Shown here: piece after piece, positions 1 to 6,107 of the stretch
How the letters are laid out: every line of letters starts with the position of its first letter
Numbering within the stretch: the stretch's first letter is position 1
The notes under the pieces: model-generated
The model's database searches: none
What the model was told of the DNA's origin: nothing
What the model saw: the letters and a program-made list of their open reading frames with translations, nothing else
Position numbers and translations under genes: made by a program
From: Fischerella sp.
GTDB taxonomy: Bacteria > Cyanobacteriota > Cyanobacteriia > Cyanobacteriales > Nostocaceae
Direction: 5' to 3'
Assembly (NCBI GenBank): GCA_026419705.1
Contig: JANZYY010000053.1
Location: 1-10,472 of the forward strand
Length of the DNA: 10,472 bases

Positions 1-452
1 TTCCAGTTAGTACCACGGAATTGAAGTGAACAGGATAATGGAAATCTGCATCCCGTCTTGCTGTTTTGCCAATTCTTTTTAGCATAAAACTTGGAAGCAT
101 TAGCTAACTTCTTCTCTGACTTGGTAATCCAAGAATTGATAGATTTAAGCTTACCTTCTAACGTTTTAATGTGGCGTTTTCTATGCTCCTTAGATGCGTC
201 TACCGCACCTTGAGCATGACTGATTACACCATTAGCATGACGTTTTGAAATACCGTAAGTCGTCTGTAAGTAAGTATTCCAGCTAGATTTCTTAAAGCTA
301 TTTCCAGTTAGGAGATAGTTGGCAGTCTCACACGCTGCTTTGTGAAATACCGGACTGTAAGCAGCCAAGAACATCTCAAACTGAGTGAGACCCAAACTAT
401 TTAATTCTTCTGCTGGAGTCGGTAATCCTTTAACATACGTGAGAGTTGGCAT
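1..452 (-). CDS. tnpB: TnpB-family RNA-guided nuclease of IS607 type, N-terminal part (partial)
   Basis: An uninterrupted minus-strand frame starts at ATG 452-450 and stays open for 150 codons to the window edge. It begins MPTLTYVKGLPTPAEELN and continues with a basic, lysine-rich segment around residues 95-140. This matches my memory of N-termini of cyanobacterial IS607-associated TnpB proteins; the catalytic RuvC and zinc-finger parts would lie outside the window. The start is supported by a Shine-Dalgarno GAGGTG at 464-459, seven bases before the ATG and inside the last codons of tnpA, so translation was probably coupled to tnpA. TnpB proteins are guide-RNA-directed DNA nucleases that help the element persist at its donor site; TnpB is not the transposase. 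No stop or frameshift is visible in this part, in contrast to tnpA. Whether the rest of the gene is intact cannot be seen. Confidence 0.8.
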   Translation of the reverse strand, partial: MPTLTYVKGLPTPAEELNSLGLTQFEMFLAAYSPVFHKAACETANYLLTGNSFKKSSWNTYLQTTYGISKRHANGVISHAQGAVDASKEHRKRHIKTLEGKLKSINSWITKSEKKLANASKFYAKKNWQNSKTGCRFPLSCSLQFRGTNW

Positions 453-1157
453 TTATTTCACCTCATCAATTGCACTAGATATCCCATCGATCAATTTTTT
501 GTTCTTACGACTTCTAGCACCATATAGACGCGCTGAAAATACACTCACAAGTTCAATCATATCTTGGACTAGTTCTTGCTCAAAGCTCATTTCTTAGGCA
601 GATTTATTGATAATTACTACCTCAGTTTCCATTTCTTCACAGATAGCAAATACTAATTATGCACCAAATCGCAGCAATCTGTCTTTGTGAGTTAATACTA
701 ATCTGCCAACATCACCTTTTAATATTCGGGTAAGAAGCTTTCTAAGTCCTTTTTTGTTGTAATTTAATCCAGAACCTAAATCGGATATAGTCTCGAATTG
801 CCAGCCATTTGCGCTGCTAAAAGCTTCTAAAACTTGAATTTGTCTAGTCAAATCATTCTTTTGATCGTGACTTGAAACTCTTGCATAATTAATAGTTATG
901 CGGTCATCTAGTTGTTTCAAGTCACGCGGTGTGATACGTTTGATGTCTGCTAAATAGAATCGTCGATGTCCGCTCGGAGCACGTTCATACCTAATTTTTC
1001 CTTGGTCTGACCACCTCCTTAGCGTGTCTACTGAAACTCCCAGTTCTTTAGCAGCATCACCGATGCTGATAGTAACTGATTGAATGTCCTCCATATCTTT
1101 GTCTCTGAGAGAGAATACACTCATTATGTCGGCAATCAGCAAGAATTGCCTAGACAT
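453..1157 (-). pseudogene. tnpA: IS607-type serine recombinase/transposase TnpA, interrupted by two in-frame stops
   Basis: The minus-strand frame opens with a MerR-like helix-turn-helix (SIGDAAKELGVSVDTLRRW, residues 31-49), followed by a serine-recombinase domain. The catalytic motif YARVSS is at residues 91-96 (nucleophile Ser95, Arg93), and DRLLRFGA is at 159-166. A TAA at 659-657 then stops the frame. The same frame resumes with LVFAICEEMETEVV, stops again at TAA 596-594, and continues through FSARLYGARSRKNKK to its natural end at TAA 455-453. Both stops can be explained by GAA or GAG to TAA changes. A conserved helix implicated in oligomerisation and DNA binding lies beyond the first stop, so the product should be inactive. 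The outermost ATG is at 1157. The ATG at 1094 gives a more usual IS607 N-terminus (MEDIQSVTISIGDAAKEL) and a full length near 213 residues. Neither start has a convincing ribosome binding site. Confidence 0.85.
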
Positions 1158-1182
1158 GCCTAAATATTTTTATCCAGTTTCA

Positions 1183-1210
1183 AACCCCTCCCCGCAAGCG
1201 GGGAGGGGTT
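1183..1210. repeat. Perfect GC-rich palindrome (13-bp arms, 2-base centre)
   Basis: The arm AACCCCTCCCCGC (1183-1195) is followed by AA and its exact reverse complement (1198-1210). As RNA it would form a stem of about 12 bp with a CAAG-type tetraloop. I recognise this as a sequence dispersed in many copies in filamentous cyanobacterial genomes. It lies at the presumed outer edge of the IS607 element, so it may mark old flanking DNA. It could act as a terminator, but no U-tract follows on either strand. Confidence 0.8.
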
Positions 1211-1254
1211 ATTATTCTGAGTTTTACTTGCGTAAATTCATAAATAAACTCAGA

Positions 1255-1392
1255 TAAATCAAAAAAGGTTAAGTAGGACAGCGTAATTGATTAAAAGTTT
1301 GTAGTGAGGACTTTAGTCCTCAAAAAAGCGCTAGAGCAACTTACTACGAACTTATTTCAATCAGTTTACCTTACGTAACATTGTTTGATTTA
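1255..1392. repeat. 138-bp imperfect inverted repeat, candidate MITE
   Basis: The left end (from 1255, TAAATCAAA) is repeated inverted at the right end (TTTGATTTA, 1384-1392). The similarity continues inward: about 19 of the first 24 bases match, then GTAA, TGATT and GTAGT blocks at 1301-1305 and 1343-1347. The centre carries a separate hairpin, GAGGAC-TTTA-GTCCTC (1306-1321), which belongs to a well-known cyanobacterial dispersed repeat. The element starts and ends in TA, as expected if a Tc1/IS630-type transposase had inserted it with TA duplication. No coding capacity is seen. I recognise the central repeat from memory; the TA-duplication idea is inference. Confidence 0.6.
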
Positions 1393-1409
1393 TTCCCGCC
1401 GACTTACTT

Positions 1410-1429
1410 AAATCAAACTCACTTGATTT
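1410..1429. repeat. Short inverted repeat AAATCAA / TTGATTT
   Basis: Seven-base arms at 1410-1416 and 1423-1429 flank ACTCAC. The arms resemble the terminal sequence of the adjacent MITE-like element, so this may be a broken second end of a related element. It could instead be an operator upstream of the TPR gene. Apart from these repeats, 1158-1536 holds no gene that I can see. Confidence 0.4.
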
Positions 1430-1536
1430 CAGAATTGCACTCTGCAACGCCCTTACTTCTAAAAAAGTTACGGGCAAATTATTAATAGCAAAATTTTGGA
1501 GAAATTGTATTATAAGCATTCTGGAGGGCTTTAAGA

Positions 1537-3180
1537 GTGTACCGCATCCTATTCATATTTGCTCTGATTTTTACTCTTGGATTTTCGGGGTGTCGCTTTG
1601 TACATATGACAAATTCTGCCACTGCACCCCTTTTCAATAATCTTGGCAATTACCATCATCCCATTTCCACAAAATCTCAACTTGCTCAACGCTACTTTGA
1701 CCAAGGGTTAATCCTTGCTTATGGTTTCAACCATGCTGAAGCTGAACGCTCTTTCCGGGAAGCTGCTAGACTCGATCCGGAGTGTGCTATTTGTAACTGG
1801 GGAGTTGCTCTTGTCCTTGGCTCAAATATCAATGCTGCTATGGATGATGGGGCTGTGTCCCCAGCTTGGGAAGCACTTCAAAAAGCACTACAACTGAGTG
1901 GAAAAGCTAGCGAAAAAGAACAGGCTTATATTCAGGCGTTGGCAAAACGCTATTCACAAAAGCCTACGGAAAACCGTAAGTCTTTGGATATCGACTATGC
2001 AAACGCAATGCGAGAGGTAGCTAAAATCTATCCAGACGATTTGGACGCTGCAACTCTATTTGCTGAAGCACTGATGAATAGTATGCCTTGGGATTACTGG
2101 CAAAAAGACGGTAAACCAAAGCCAGACACTCAAGAAATTCTTGCTACATTGAATTCAGTATTAAAATTTAATCCCAACCATCCTGGGGCAAATCATTTAT
2201 ATATTCATGCTGTCGAAGCTGTACGACCCGAACTAGGTGTGGCAGCAGCCGATCGCCTTGGTAATTTAGTACCGGGTTCGGGACACCTCGTGCATATGCC
2301 CTCACATATCTACATGCGTGTTGGGCGATATCACGATGCTGTTATAGCTAACCAACAAGCTATTGCTGCTGACAAGGAATACATTACCCAATACCACAAG
2401 CAAGGTATGTATCCTCTAGCCTATGTGCCGCACAATCATCATTTCCTCTGGGCTGCTGCCACAATGGAAGGAAACCAAAAACTCGCTATGCAAGCTGCCT
2501 GGGATACCGCAGCAATGGCAGATGAAAAGCAAATGCGAGAACCGGGATATGGAACACCACAGCATTACTATTCGATGCCGCTTTATACTCTGACTCGCTT
2601 TGGCAAGTGGGATGAAATTTTAGCTGAACCAGCCCCAGCAGAAGATTTGCAGTATCCGATGGGAGTTTGGCATTATGCGCGGGGAACTGCCTTGACTGCC
2701 AAAGGTCAACTCCAGGAAGCCGCGCGGGAACTAGAACATCTACAAGCGATCGCCGCCGATCCGGCATTAGAAAAACTCACAATTTGGGATATCAACACTA
2801 CTGGTAGCCTTTTAAAAATTGCATCTGAGGTTTTGACAGGTAAACTCGCTGCCAAACAAGGTGATTATGAAAAAGCGATCGCCCACCTCAAAACTGCTGT
2901 CAATCTTGAAGACAAGCTTAACTACGATGAACCCCCACCTTGGCATTACCCAGTTCGTCAATCTCTGGGAGCAGTTTTACTGGAGGCTAATAAACCAGCA
3001 GAAGCTGAGATTGTATATCAAGAAGACTTGAAACGCTTTCCAGAAAACGGTTGGTCGCTGGCAGGACTTGCCAAGAGTTTAGAAGCACAGGGCAAAACCG
3101 AAGAAGCCCAAGCAGTGCAAAAGCGCTTTACTGCTGCTTGGAAGCATGCTGACTTAGCCCTAACTATAGCGCAGCTTTGA
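1537..3180 (+). CDS. TPR-repeat protein, probable lipoprotein
   Basis: 547 residues. The start is a GTG at 1537, chosen because a strong GGAGG (1523-1527) lies nine bases upstream. A hydrophobic N-terminus ends in GFSGC, with Cys19 as a plausible lipidation site, so the protein is probably anchored on the periplasmic side of a membrane. Tetratricopeptide-like helices are visible at about 48-82 (YFDQGLILAYGFNHAEAERSF), 258-285, 375-405 and 434-456, with a C-terminal pair at 473-535. Several blocks are unusually rich in His and Pro: NHPGANHLYIH (214-224), HLVHMPSHIYM (250-260), HNHHF (299-303) and HYYSMPLY (343-350). These look conserved rather than incidental. I know this protein type from cyanobacteria and Bacteroidetes, where it is annotated only as TPR protein. 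A scaffold or binding role is expected from TPR repeats, but the His blocks could bind metal or ligand. The specific function is unknown. Confidence 0.85.
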   Translation: MYRILFIFALIFTLGFSGCRFVHMTNSATAPLFNNLGNYHHPISTKSQLAQRYFDQGLILAYGFNHAEAERSFREAARLDPECAICNWGVALVLGSNINAAMDDGAVSPAWEALQKALQLSGKASEKEQAYIQALAKRYSQKPTENRKSLDIDYANAMREVAKIYPDDLDAATLFAEALMNSMPWDYWQKDGKPKPDTQEILATLNSVLKFNPNHPGANHLYIHAVEAVRPELGVAAADRLGNLVPGSGHLVHMPSHIYMRVGRYHDAVIANQQAIAADKEYITQYHKQGMYPLAYVPHNHHFLWAAATMEGNQKLAMQAAWDTAAMADEKQMREPGYGTPQHYYSMPLYTLTRFGKWDEILAEPAPAEDLQYPMGVWHYARGTALTAKGQLQEAARELEHLQAIAADPALEKLTIWDINTTGSLLKIASEVLTGKLAAKQGDYEKAIAHLKTAVNLEDKLNYDEPPPWHYPVRQSLGAVLLEANKPAEAEIVYQEDLKRFPENGWSLAGLAKSLEAQGKTEEAQAVQKRFTAAWKHADLALTIAQL

Positions 3181-3187
3181 TCAAAGG

Positions 3188-3215
3188 GTGGAGACGCAAT
3201 AAATCGCGTCTCTAC
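3188..3215 (+). repeat. Dispersed palindrome with GAGACGC / GCGTCTC stem
   Basis: GAGACGC (3191-3197) and GCGTCTC (3206-3212) are exact inverted copies around AATAAATC. Including flanks, the stem is 10 bp with one G-U pair. It is a member of a palindrome family common in Nostoc-type genomes. It sits eight bases after the TPR stop codon, so it could end or stabilise that transcript, but there is no U-run for a classical terminator. Confidence 0.6.
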
Positions 3216-3260
3216 TCAGGTGCAAAGGAAATCAAGACTACTGCGAAAATCACAAGGGGC

Positions 3261-3288
3261 TTTTGTAGTATTAATTTACATATATAAT
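3261..3288 (+). promoter_or_regulatory. Possible sigma-70-type promoter of the acetyltransferase gene
   Basis: A perfect TATAAT (3283-3288) lies 19 bases before the preferred ATG at 3307. The upstream element is poor: TTTTGT at 3261-3266 with 16-bp spacing is the best I see. A start point near 3295 would leave a very short leader and would exclude the longer GTG-initiated reading at 3220. Confidence 0.4.
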
Positions 3289-3306
3289 ACAAATGCAGAT
3301 CGGTTA

Positions 3307-3882
3307 ATGAACAACACTATTTATCAAGTTGAGCAACCAACCCTACAAACACAAAGACTGACACTGCGACCTTTCACTATTGCAGATGCACCTGATGTAC
3401 AACGCTTGGCTGGTGCATGGGAAATTGCGGCTATGACCCTGACTATTCCCCATCCCTACGAAGATGGTATGGCAGAAGAGTGGATAAAAACTCATCCAGC
3501 AGCATTCCAAGAGGGGAAGGATGTTAACTTCGCGATCGCGCTACGCAATACAGATGCATTGTGTGGGGCGATCGGTTTAGGAATCAACCAAGACCATAAC
3601 CATGCTGAGTTGGGCTACTGGATAGGAAAACCCTATTGGGGGCAAGATTACTGCACAGAAGCAGCAAAGGAAGTGTTGCAATATGGTTTTGAGCATTTAG
3701 GACTGCATCGCATCTGCGCTACTTACTTTCCACGTAACCCTGCATCAGGACGAGTGATGCAAAAAATTGGTATGAAGCTTGAAGGTTATCGGCGTCAGCA
3801 CGTACTTAAATGGGGTAAATACGAGGACATAATCGACTACGGAATTCTCAAAAGTGATTGGCAGATGAATTTACAAGGTTAA
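3307..3882 (+). CDS. GNAT-family N-acetyltransferase, RimJ/RimL-like
   Basis: 191 residues from ATG 3307. An in-frame GTG at 3220 would add 29 residues that resemble no GNAT N-terminus and lie upstream of the TATAAT box, so I reject it. The protein opens with the typical LQTQRLTLRPFTIADAPDV (13-31). The acetyl-CoA site is at about 107-118 (GKPYWGQDYCTEA) and motif B is NPASGRVMQKIGMKLEGY (144-161). Members transfer an acetyl group from acetyl-CoA to an amine, either a protein N-terminus or a small molecule such as spermidine; the substrate cannot be told here. It is cytosolic. Its stop is followed four bases later by the start of the next gene and then by a Ser/Thr kinase gene, so the three probably share one transcript. 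Confidence 0.88.
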   Translation: MNNTIYQVEQPTLQTQRLTLRPFTIADAPDVQRLAGAWEIAAMTLTIPHPYEDGMAEEWIKTHPAAFQEGKDVNFAIALRNTDALCGAIGLGINQDHNHAELGYWIGKPYWGQDYCTEAAKEVLQYGFEHLGLHRICATYFPRNPASGRVMQKIGMKLEGYRRQHVLKWGKYEDIIDYGILKSDWQMNLQG

Positions 3883-3886
3883 TGGT

Positions 3887-4412
3887 ATGCGAATTATTTT
3901 TACCAAACACCAAGGCAAGCAGGACTGGATGGAGCGCAGACGCGATGATGGTACTTCTACGCGATGTCCAATGCCCAAACAAGGCATTTTGCCACATGAT
4001 TTTGTTCACTACGTTGTTGAAGATACGCTGAATTTGAGACGAGGATTTTACGGTATGATGCGCAGGCGGAGTTGGCTTTCCCAATTCTGCCCCACCGTGG
4101 GATGCTGGAAATTTCGAGATCAAAGATTTAACTGAAGCATTGCAAGCAGAATCACTCGTGGAATGTTTTCAAGCCCAGATGTGGAATGGCTTTCAGGAGA
4201 GCGAAGAATTCTTGGAAATACTGCGCGTCACTTGCGAACAACGAGGAGTTTCTGTTCCTGAGGTGGCGAGTGCTGATAATTTGCGGAGAGTGCGATCGCG
4301 TTTACAAGAGTTCTCCACACGCTGGAATACTCTGGCGATAGGAGAGTCACTAGAGGTGGAATTTCCACATAACACAGTTGAGAGGATAATAAAAAATATG
4401 TTTTCAATTTGA
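3887..4412 (+). pseudogene. Conserved hypothetical gene broken by a one-base frameshift
   Basis: The first frame (3887-4135) reads MRIIFTKHQGKQDWMERR, then LPHDFVHYVVEDTLNL (about 37-52) and GFYGMM, after which it turns into arginine-rich nonsense. From 4062 the neighbouring frame continues plausibly with AGGVGFPNSAPPWDAGNF and runs in frame through EALQAES to SLEVEFPHN and a TGA at 4410-4412. An upstream TGA at 4056-4058 closes that second frame, so the break lies at about 4059-4064: one extra base, or two lost. Repaired, the product would be about 174 residues. I know of bacterial hypothetical proteins with the same LPHD.VH.VVED motif but no function for them. The start has AAGG (3875-3878) overlapping the end of the GNAT gene. 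It may be a real pseudogene or an assembly error. Confidence 0.7.
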
Positions 4413-4433
4413 CAAGAATAGGATATCAAGCAG

Positions 4434-5810
4434 ATGCTGCTCAATGAGCGCTATCGAGTGATTCAAACTCTGGGAAGCGGTGGATTTGGTGAGACTTTTT
4501 TAGCGGAAGATACCCAGATGCCCTCTGGTCGCCGCTGTGTAATAAAACAGCTCAAACCTATTCAGAATAATCCCCAGATTTACCAATTAGTGCAAGAGCG
4601 GTTTCAGCGAGAAGCCGCAATTTTAGAAGATTTAGGCGGATCTAGCGAACAGATTCCGACATTGTATGCTTATTTTCAACTAAATGGTCAATTTTACTTA
4701 GTTCAAGAGTGGATTGATGGTGATACACTCACAGCAAAGGTAAAACAGCAGGGCTTATTTAATGAAAGTGCTGTTCGGGAAATATTAGCAAGTTTATTAC
4801 CAGTTCTAGAGTACATACACTCTCAGCGGATTGTGCACCGCGATATCAAGCCGGACAATATCATCTTGCGTCATCGCGATCGCCAACCCGTGCTGATTGA
4901 TTTTGGTGCAGTCCGGGAATCAATGGGAACGATCCTAAATTCACAAGGTAGTCCCACAAGTTCGATCGTGATTGGTACACCAGGATATATGCCCAGTGAA
5001 CAAGCAGCAGGTAGACCAGTTTATTCTAGCGATTTGTATAGCTTAGGTATAACAGCTATTTATTTGCTCACAGGTAAACAACCGCACGAACTAGAGACAG
5101 ATTCACGCACGGGGGAAATTATTTGGCACAACTACGCTGTCAATGTCAGTCCAAAACTCAAAACAGTAATTGATCGGGCAATACAGTATCATCCTCGCGA
5201 TCGCTTTGCTAGTGCTAGAGAAATGCTAGATGCCTTACAGGGTACAGTCAATCCCATTCCGCCTACCCAACCAGCCTTTACTCAACCATCAACGCAACCT
5301 CCACCATCTCCTGCAGCTGTGAAAAGTCATGGTCGAAATAGTATTCTCATGGCAAGTGCGATCGCAGGTGGTTTAATCGGTGCATCTGCAATCATTGGTT
5401 TTGGGTTAACAAAATTTTCTCAACCAGTAGTACAACAAAACCCTCCATCAACTATTAACTCATCCACACAAACCTCTACACCAGCCTCAACCATATCTAA
5501 ACCGCCAGATAGCACTACGATCTCTGTCAACGATTATTCTTGGCTTTCTCAACGACTGGTAACAGACGCAGATTTGAATGCAAAAAATGGTTTTGAGTTA
5601 GATATTATGCGAAATTCAATTTTTGCACGTTACGGTCGGCGTTTTGACACTCCAGGCTTACAAAAATATTTTGATAGCCAGCCTTGGTATCGTCCAATAT
5701 ATTCAGCCAAGGAATTTCCTTATAATTTATTGTCACAGATAGAAAGGCAGAATGTTGAATATATTTCCAAATATCAAGACCGTTACAATCGCAGGTATTT
5801 TAAGAAATAA
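4434..5810 (+). CDS. Transmembrane Ser/Thr protein kinase with C-terminal YARHG domain
   Basis: 458 residues. The kinase domain is at about 7-268: glycine loop GSGGFG (14-19), ATP lysine K38 (VIKQL), partner E60, catalytic loop HRDIKPDN (135-142, base D137), DFG at 156-158, and PSEQ in place of APE (187-190). All catalytic residues are present, so it should be active. A Pro/Gln/Ser-rich linker (272-298) leads to one membrane helix (about 303-326), then a Thr/Ser/Pro stalk, then a domain at 368-445 containing FELDIMRNSIFARYGRRF. I assign this as a YARHG domain, a family found on the outer face of bacterial kinases and peptidases. The likely role is sensing an extracytoplasmic signal and phosphorylating cytoplasmic targets. 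The ATG is 21 bases after the frameshifted gene, an in-frame TAG at 4419 excludes a longer start, and AGGA (4420-4423) is the likely ribosome site. Confidence 0.93.
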   Translation: MLLNERYRVIQTLGSGGFGETFLAEDTQMPSGRRCVIKQLKPIQNNPQIYQLVQERFQREAAILEDLGGSSEQIPTLYAYFQLNGQFYLVQEWIDGDTLTAKVKQQGLFNESAVREILASLLPVLEYIHSQRIVHRDIKPDNIILRHRDRQPVLIDFGAVRESMGTILNSQGSPTSSIVIGTPGYMPSEQAAGRPVYSSDLYSLGITAIYLLTGKQPHELETDSRTGEIIWHNYAVNVSPKLKTVIDRAIQYHPRDRFASAREMLDALQGTVNPIPPTQPAFTQPSTQPPPSPAAVKSHGRNSILMASAIAGGLIGASAIIGFGLTKFSQPVVQQNPPSTINSSTQTSTPASTISKPPDSTTISVNDYSWLSQRLVTDADLNAKNGFELDIMRNSIFARYGRRFDTPGLQKYFDSQPWYRPIYSAKEFPYNLLSQIERQNVEYISKYQDRYNRRYFKK

Positions 5811-5813
5811 GTG

Positions 5814-5841
5814 GGTAATTGGTAATTGGTGATTGGTGATT
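5814..5841 (+). repeat. Four heptamer tandem repeats GGTRATT
   Basis: Two copies of GGTAATT (5814-5827) are followed by two of GGTGATT (5828-5841). A reverse-oriented CCCATTACC follows at 5863-5871 and could fold back on the repeats. This matches the short tandemly repeated repetitive (STRR) sequences described in heterocystous cyanobacteria. It begins four bases after the kinase 1 stop codon. Confidence 0.75.
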
Positions 5842-6107
5842 GGGGAAGAGGTAGTTTTTATTTCCCATTACCTATGACCAAACAAGAGTGAATTCACATA
5901 AGTACAAAGTTGCACAAATTCGTAACGAATTAAATGTAGAGACACTCTGTGTCTGTTTGCGCTTACTCTATGCGCCTAGAGCGTTTAAAAAAGCTACGAT
6001 TTTATGCAAAGCTGTACTAAGACGTAATAAAAAATTAGCAATCACTAACTAGTGATAGGGAAAAATTGTAAAATATATTACTTGATTGCTTCCCCTGGTG
6101 TAATTTT
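5842..6107 (+). other. Inter-kinase spacer with two small hairpins; no gene seen
   Basis: The spacer is AT-rich and has no credible coding frame. AGACAC-TCT-GTGTCT (5940-5954) is a perfect 6-bp hairpin that belongs to a dispersed repeat type. ATCACT-AACT-AGTGAT (6041-6056) is a second perfect 6-bp hairpin, about 50 bases before the kinase 2 start, and could be an operator. The kinase 2 promoter should lie in 6056-6100, but no convincing -35/-10 pair is visible. Confidence 0.45.

Larger units (their letters stand above)
1..1182 (-). mobile_element. IS607-family insertion sequence, right-hand part, cut by the window edge
   Basis: Two adjacent minus-strand genes, a MerR-like/serine-recombinase tnpA followed directly by tnpB, are the defining arrangement of IS607-type elements. 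The start codon of tnpB abuts the stop of tnpA (TAAATG at 455-450). Only the tnpA-proximal end and about 150 codons of tnpB are inside the window. The far end, including the element boundary where the guide RNA (omega RNA) of TnpB is normally encoded, lies to the left. The right boundary is my inference: it should fall between the tnpA start region and the GC palindrome at 1183. IS607 elements have no terminal inverted repeats and make no clear target duplication, so the exact junction cannot be read here. tnpA is broken, so the copy is probably not autonomous. Confidence 0.8.

Noticed and set aside
385..597. Plus-strand 70-codon frame antisense to tnpB/tnpA
   Set aside because: It lies opposite the recognisable tnpA 3' end and tnpB start, and its protein resembles nothing.
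1183..1430. CRISPR array or guide-RNA locus in the palindrome-rich spacer
   Set aside because: There are no regularly spaced direct repeats; the repeats are inverted and of unrelated sequence. The guide-RNA end of an IS607 tnpB lies at its 3' end, outside the window.
3220..3306. N-terminal extension of the GNAT protein from GTG 3220
   Set aside because: The added 29 residues do not look like a GNAT N-terminus and the stretch contains a TATAAT promoter-like box.
4055..4064. Programmed ribosomal frameshift in the hypothetical gene
   Set aside because: No slippery heptamer, no downstream pseudoknot seen, and the first frame runs on for more than 20 codons without regulatory signs.
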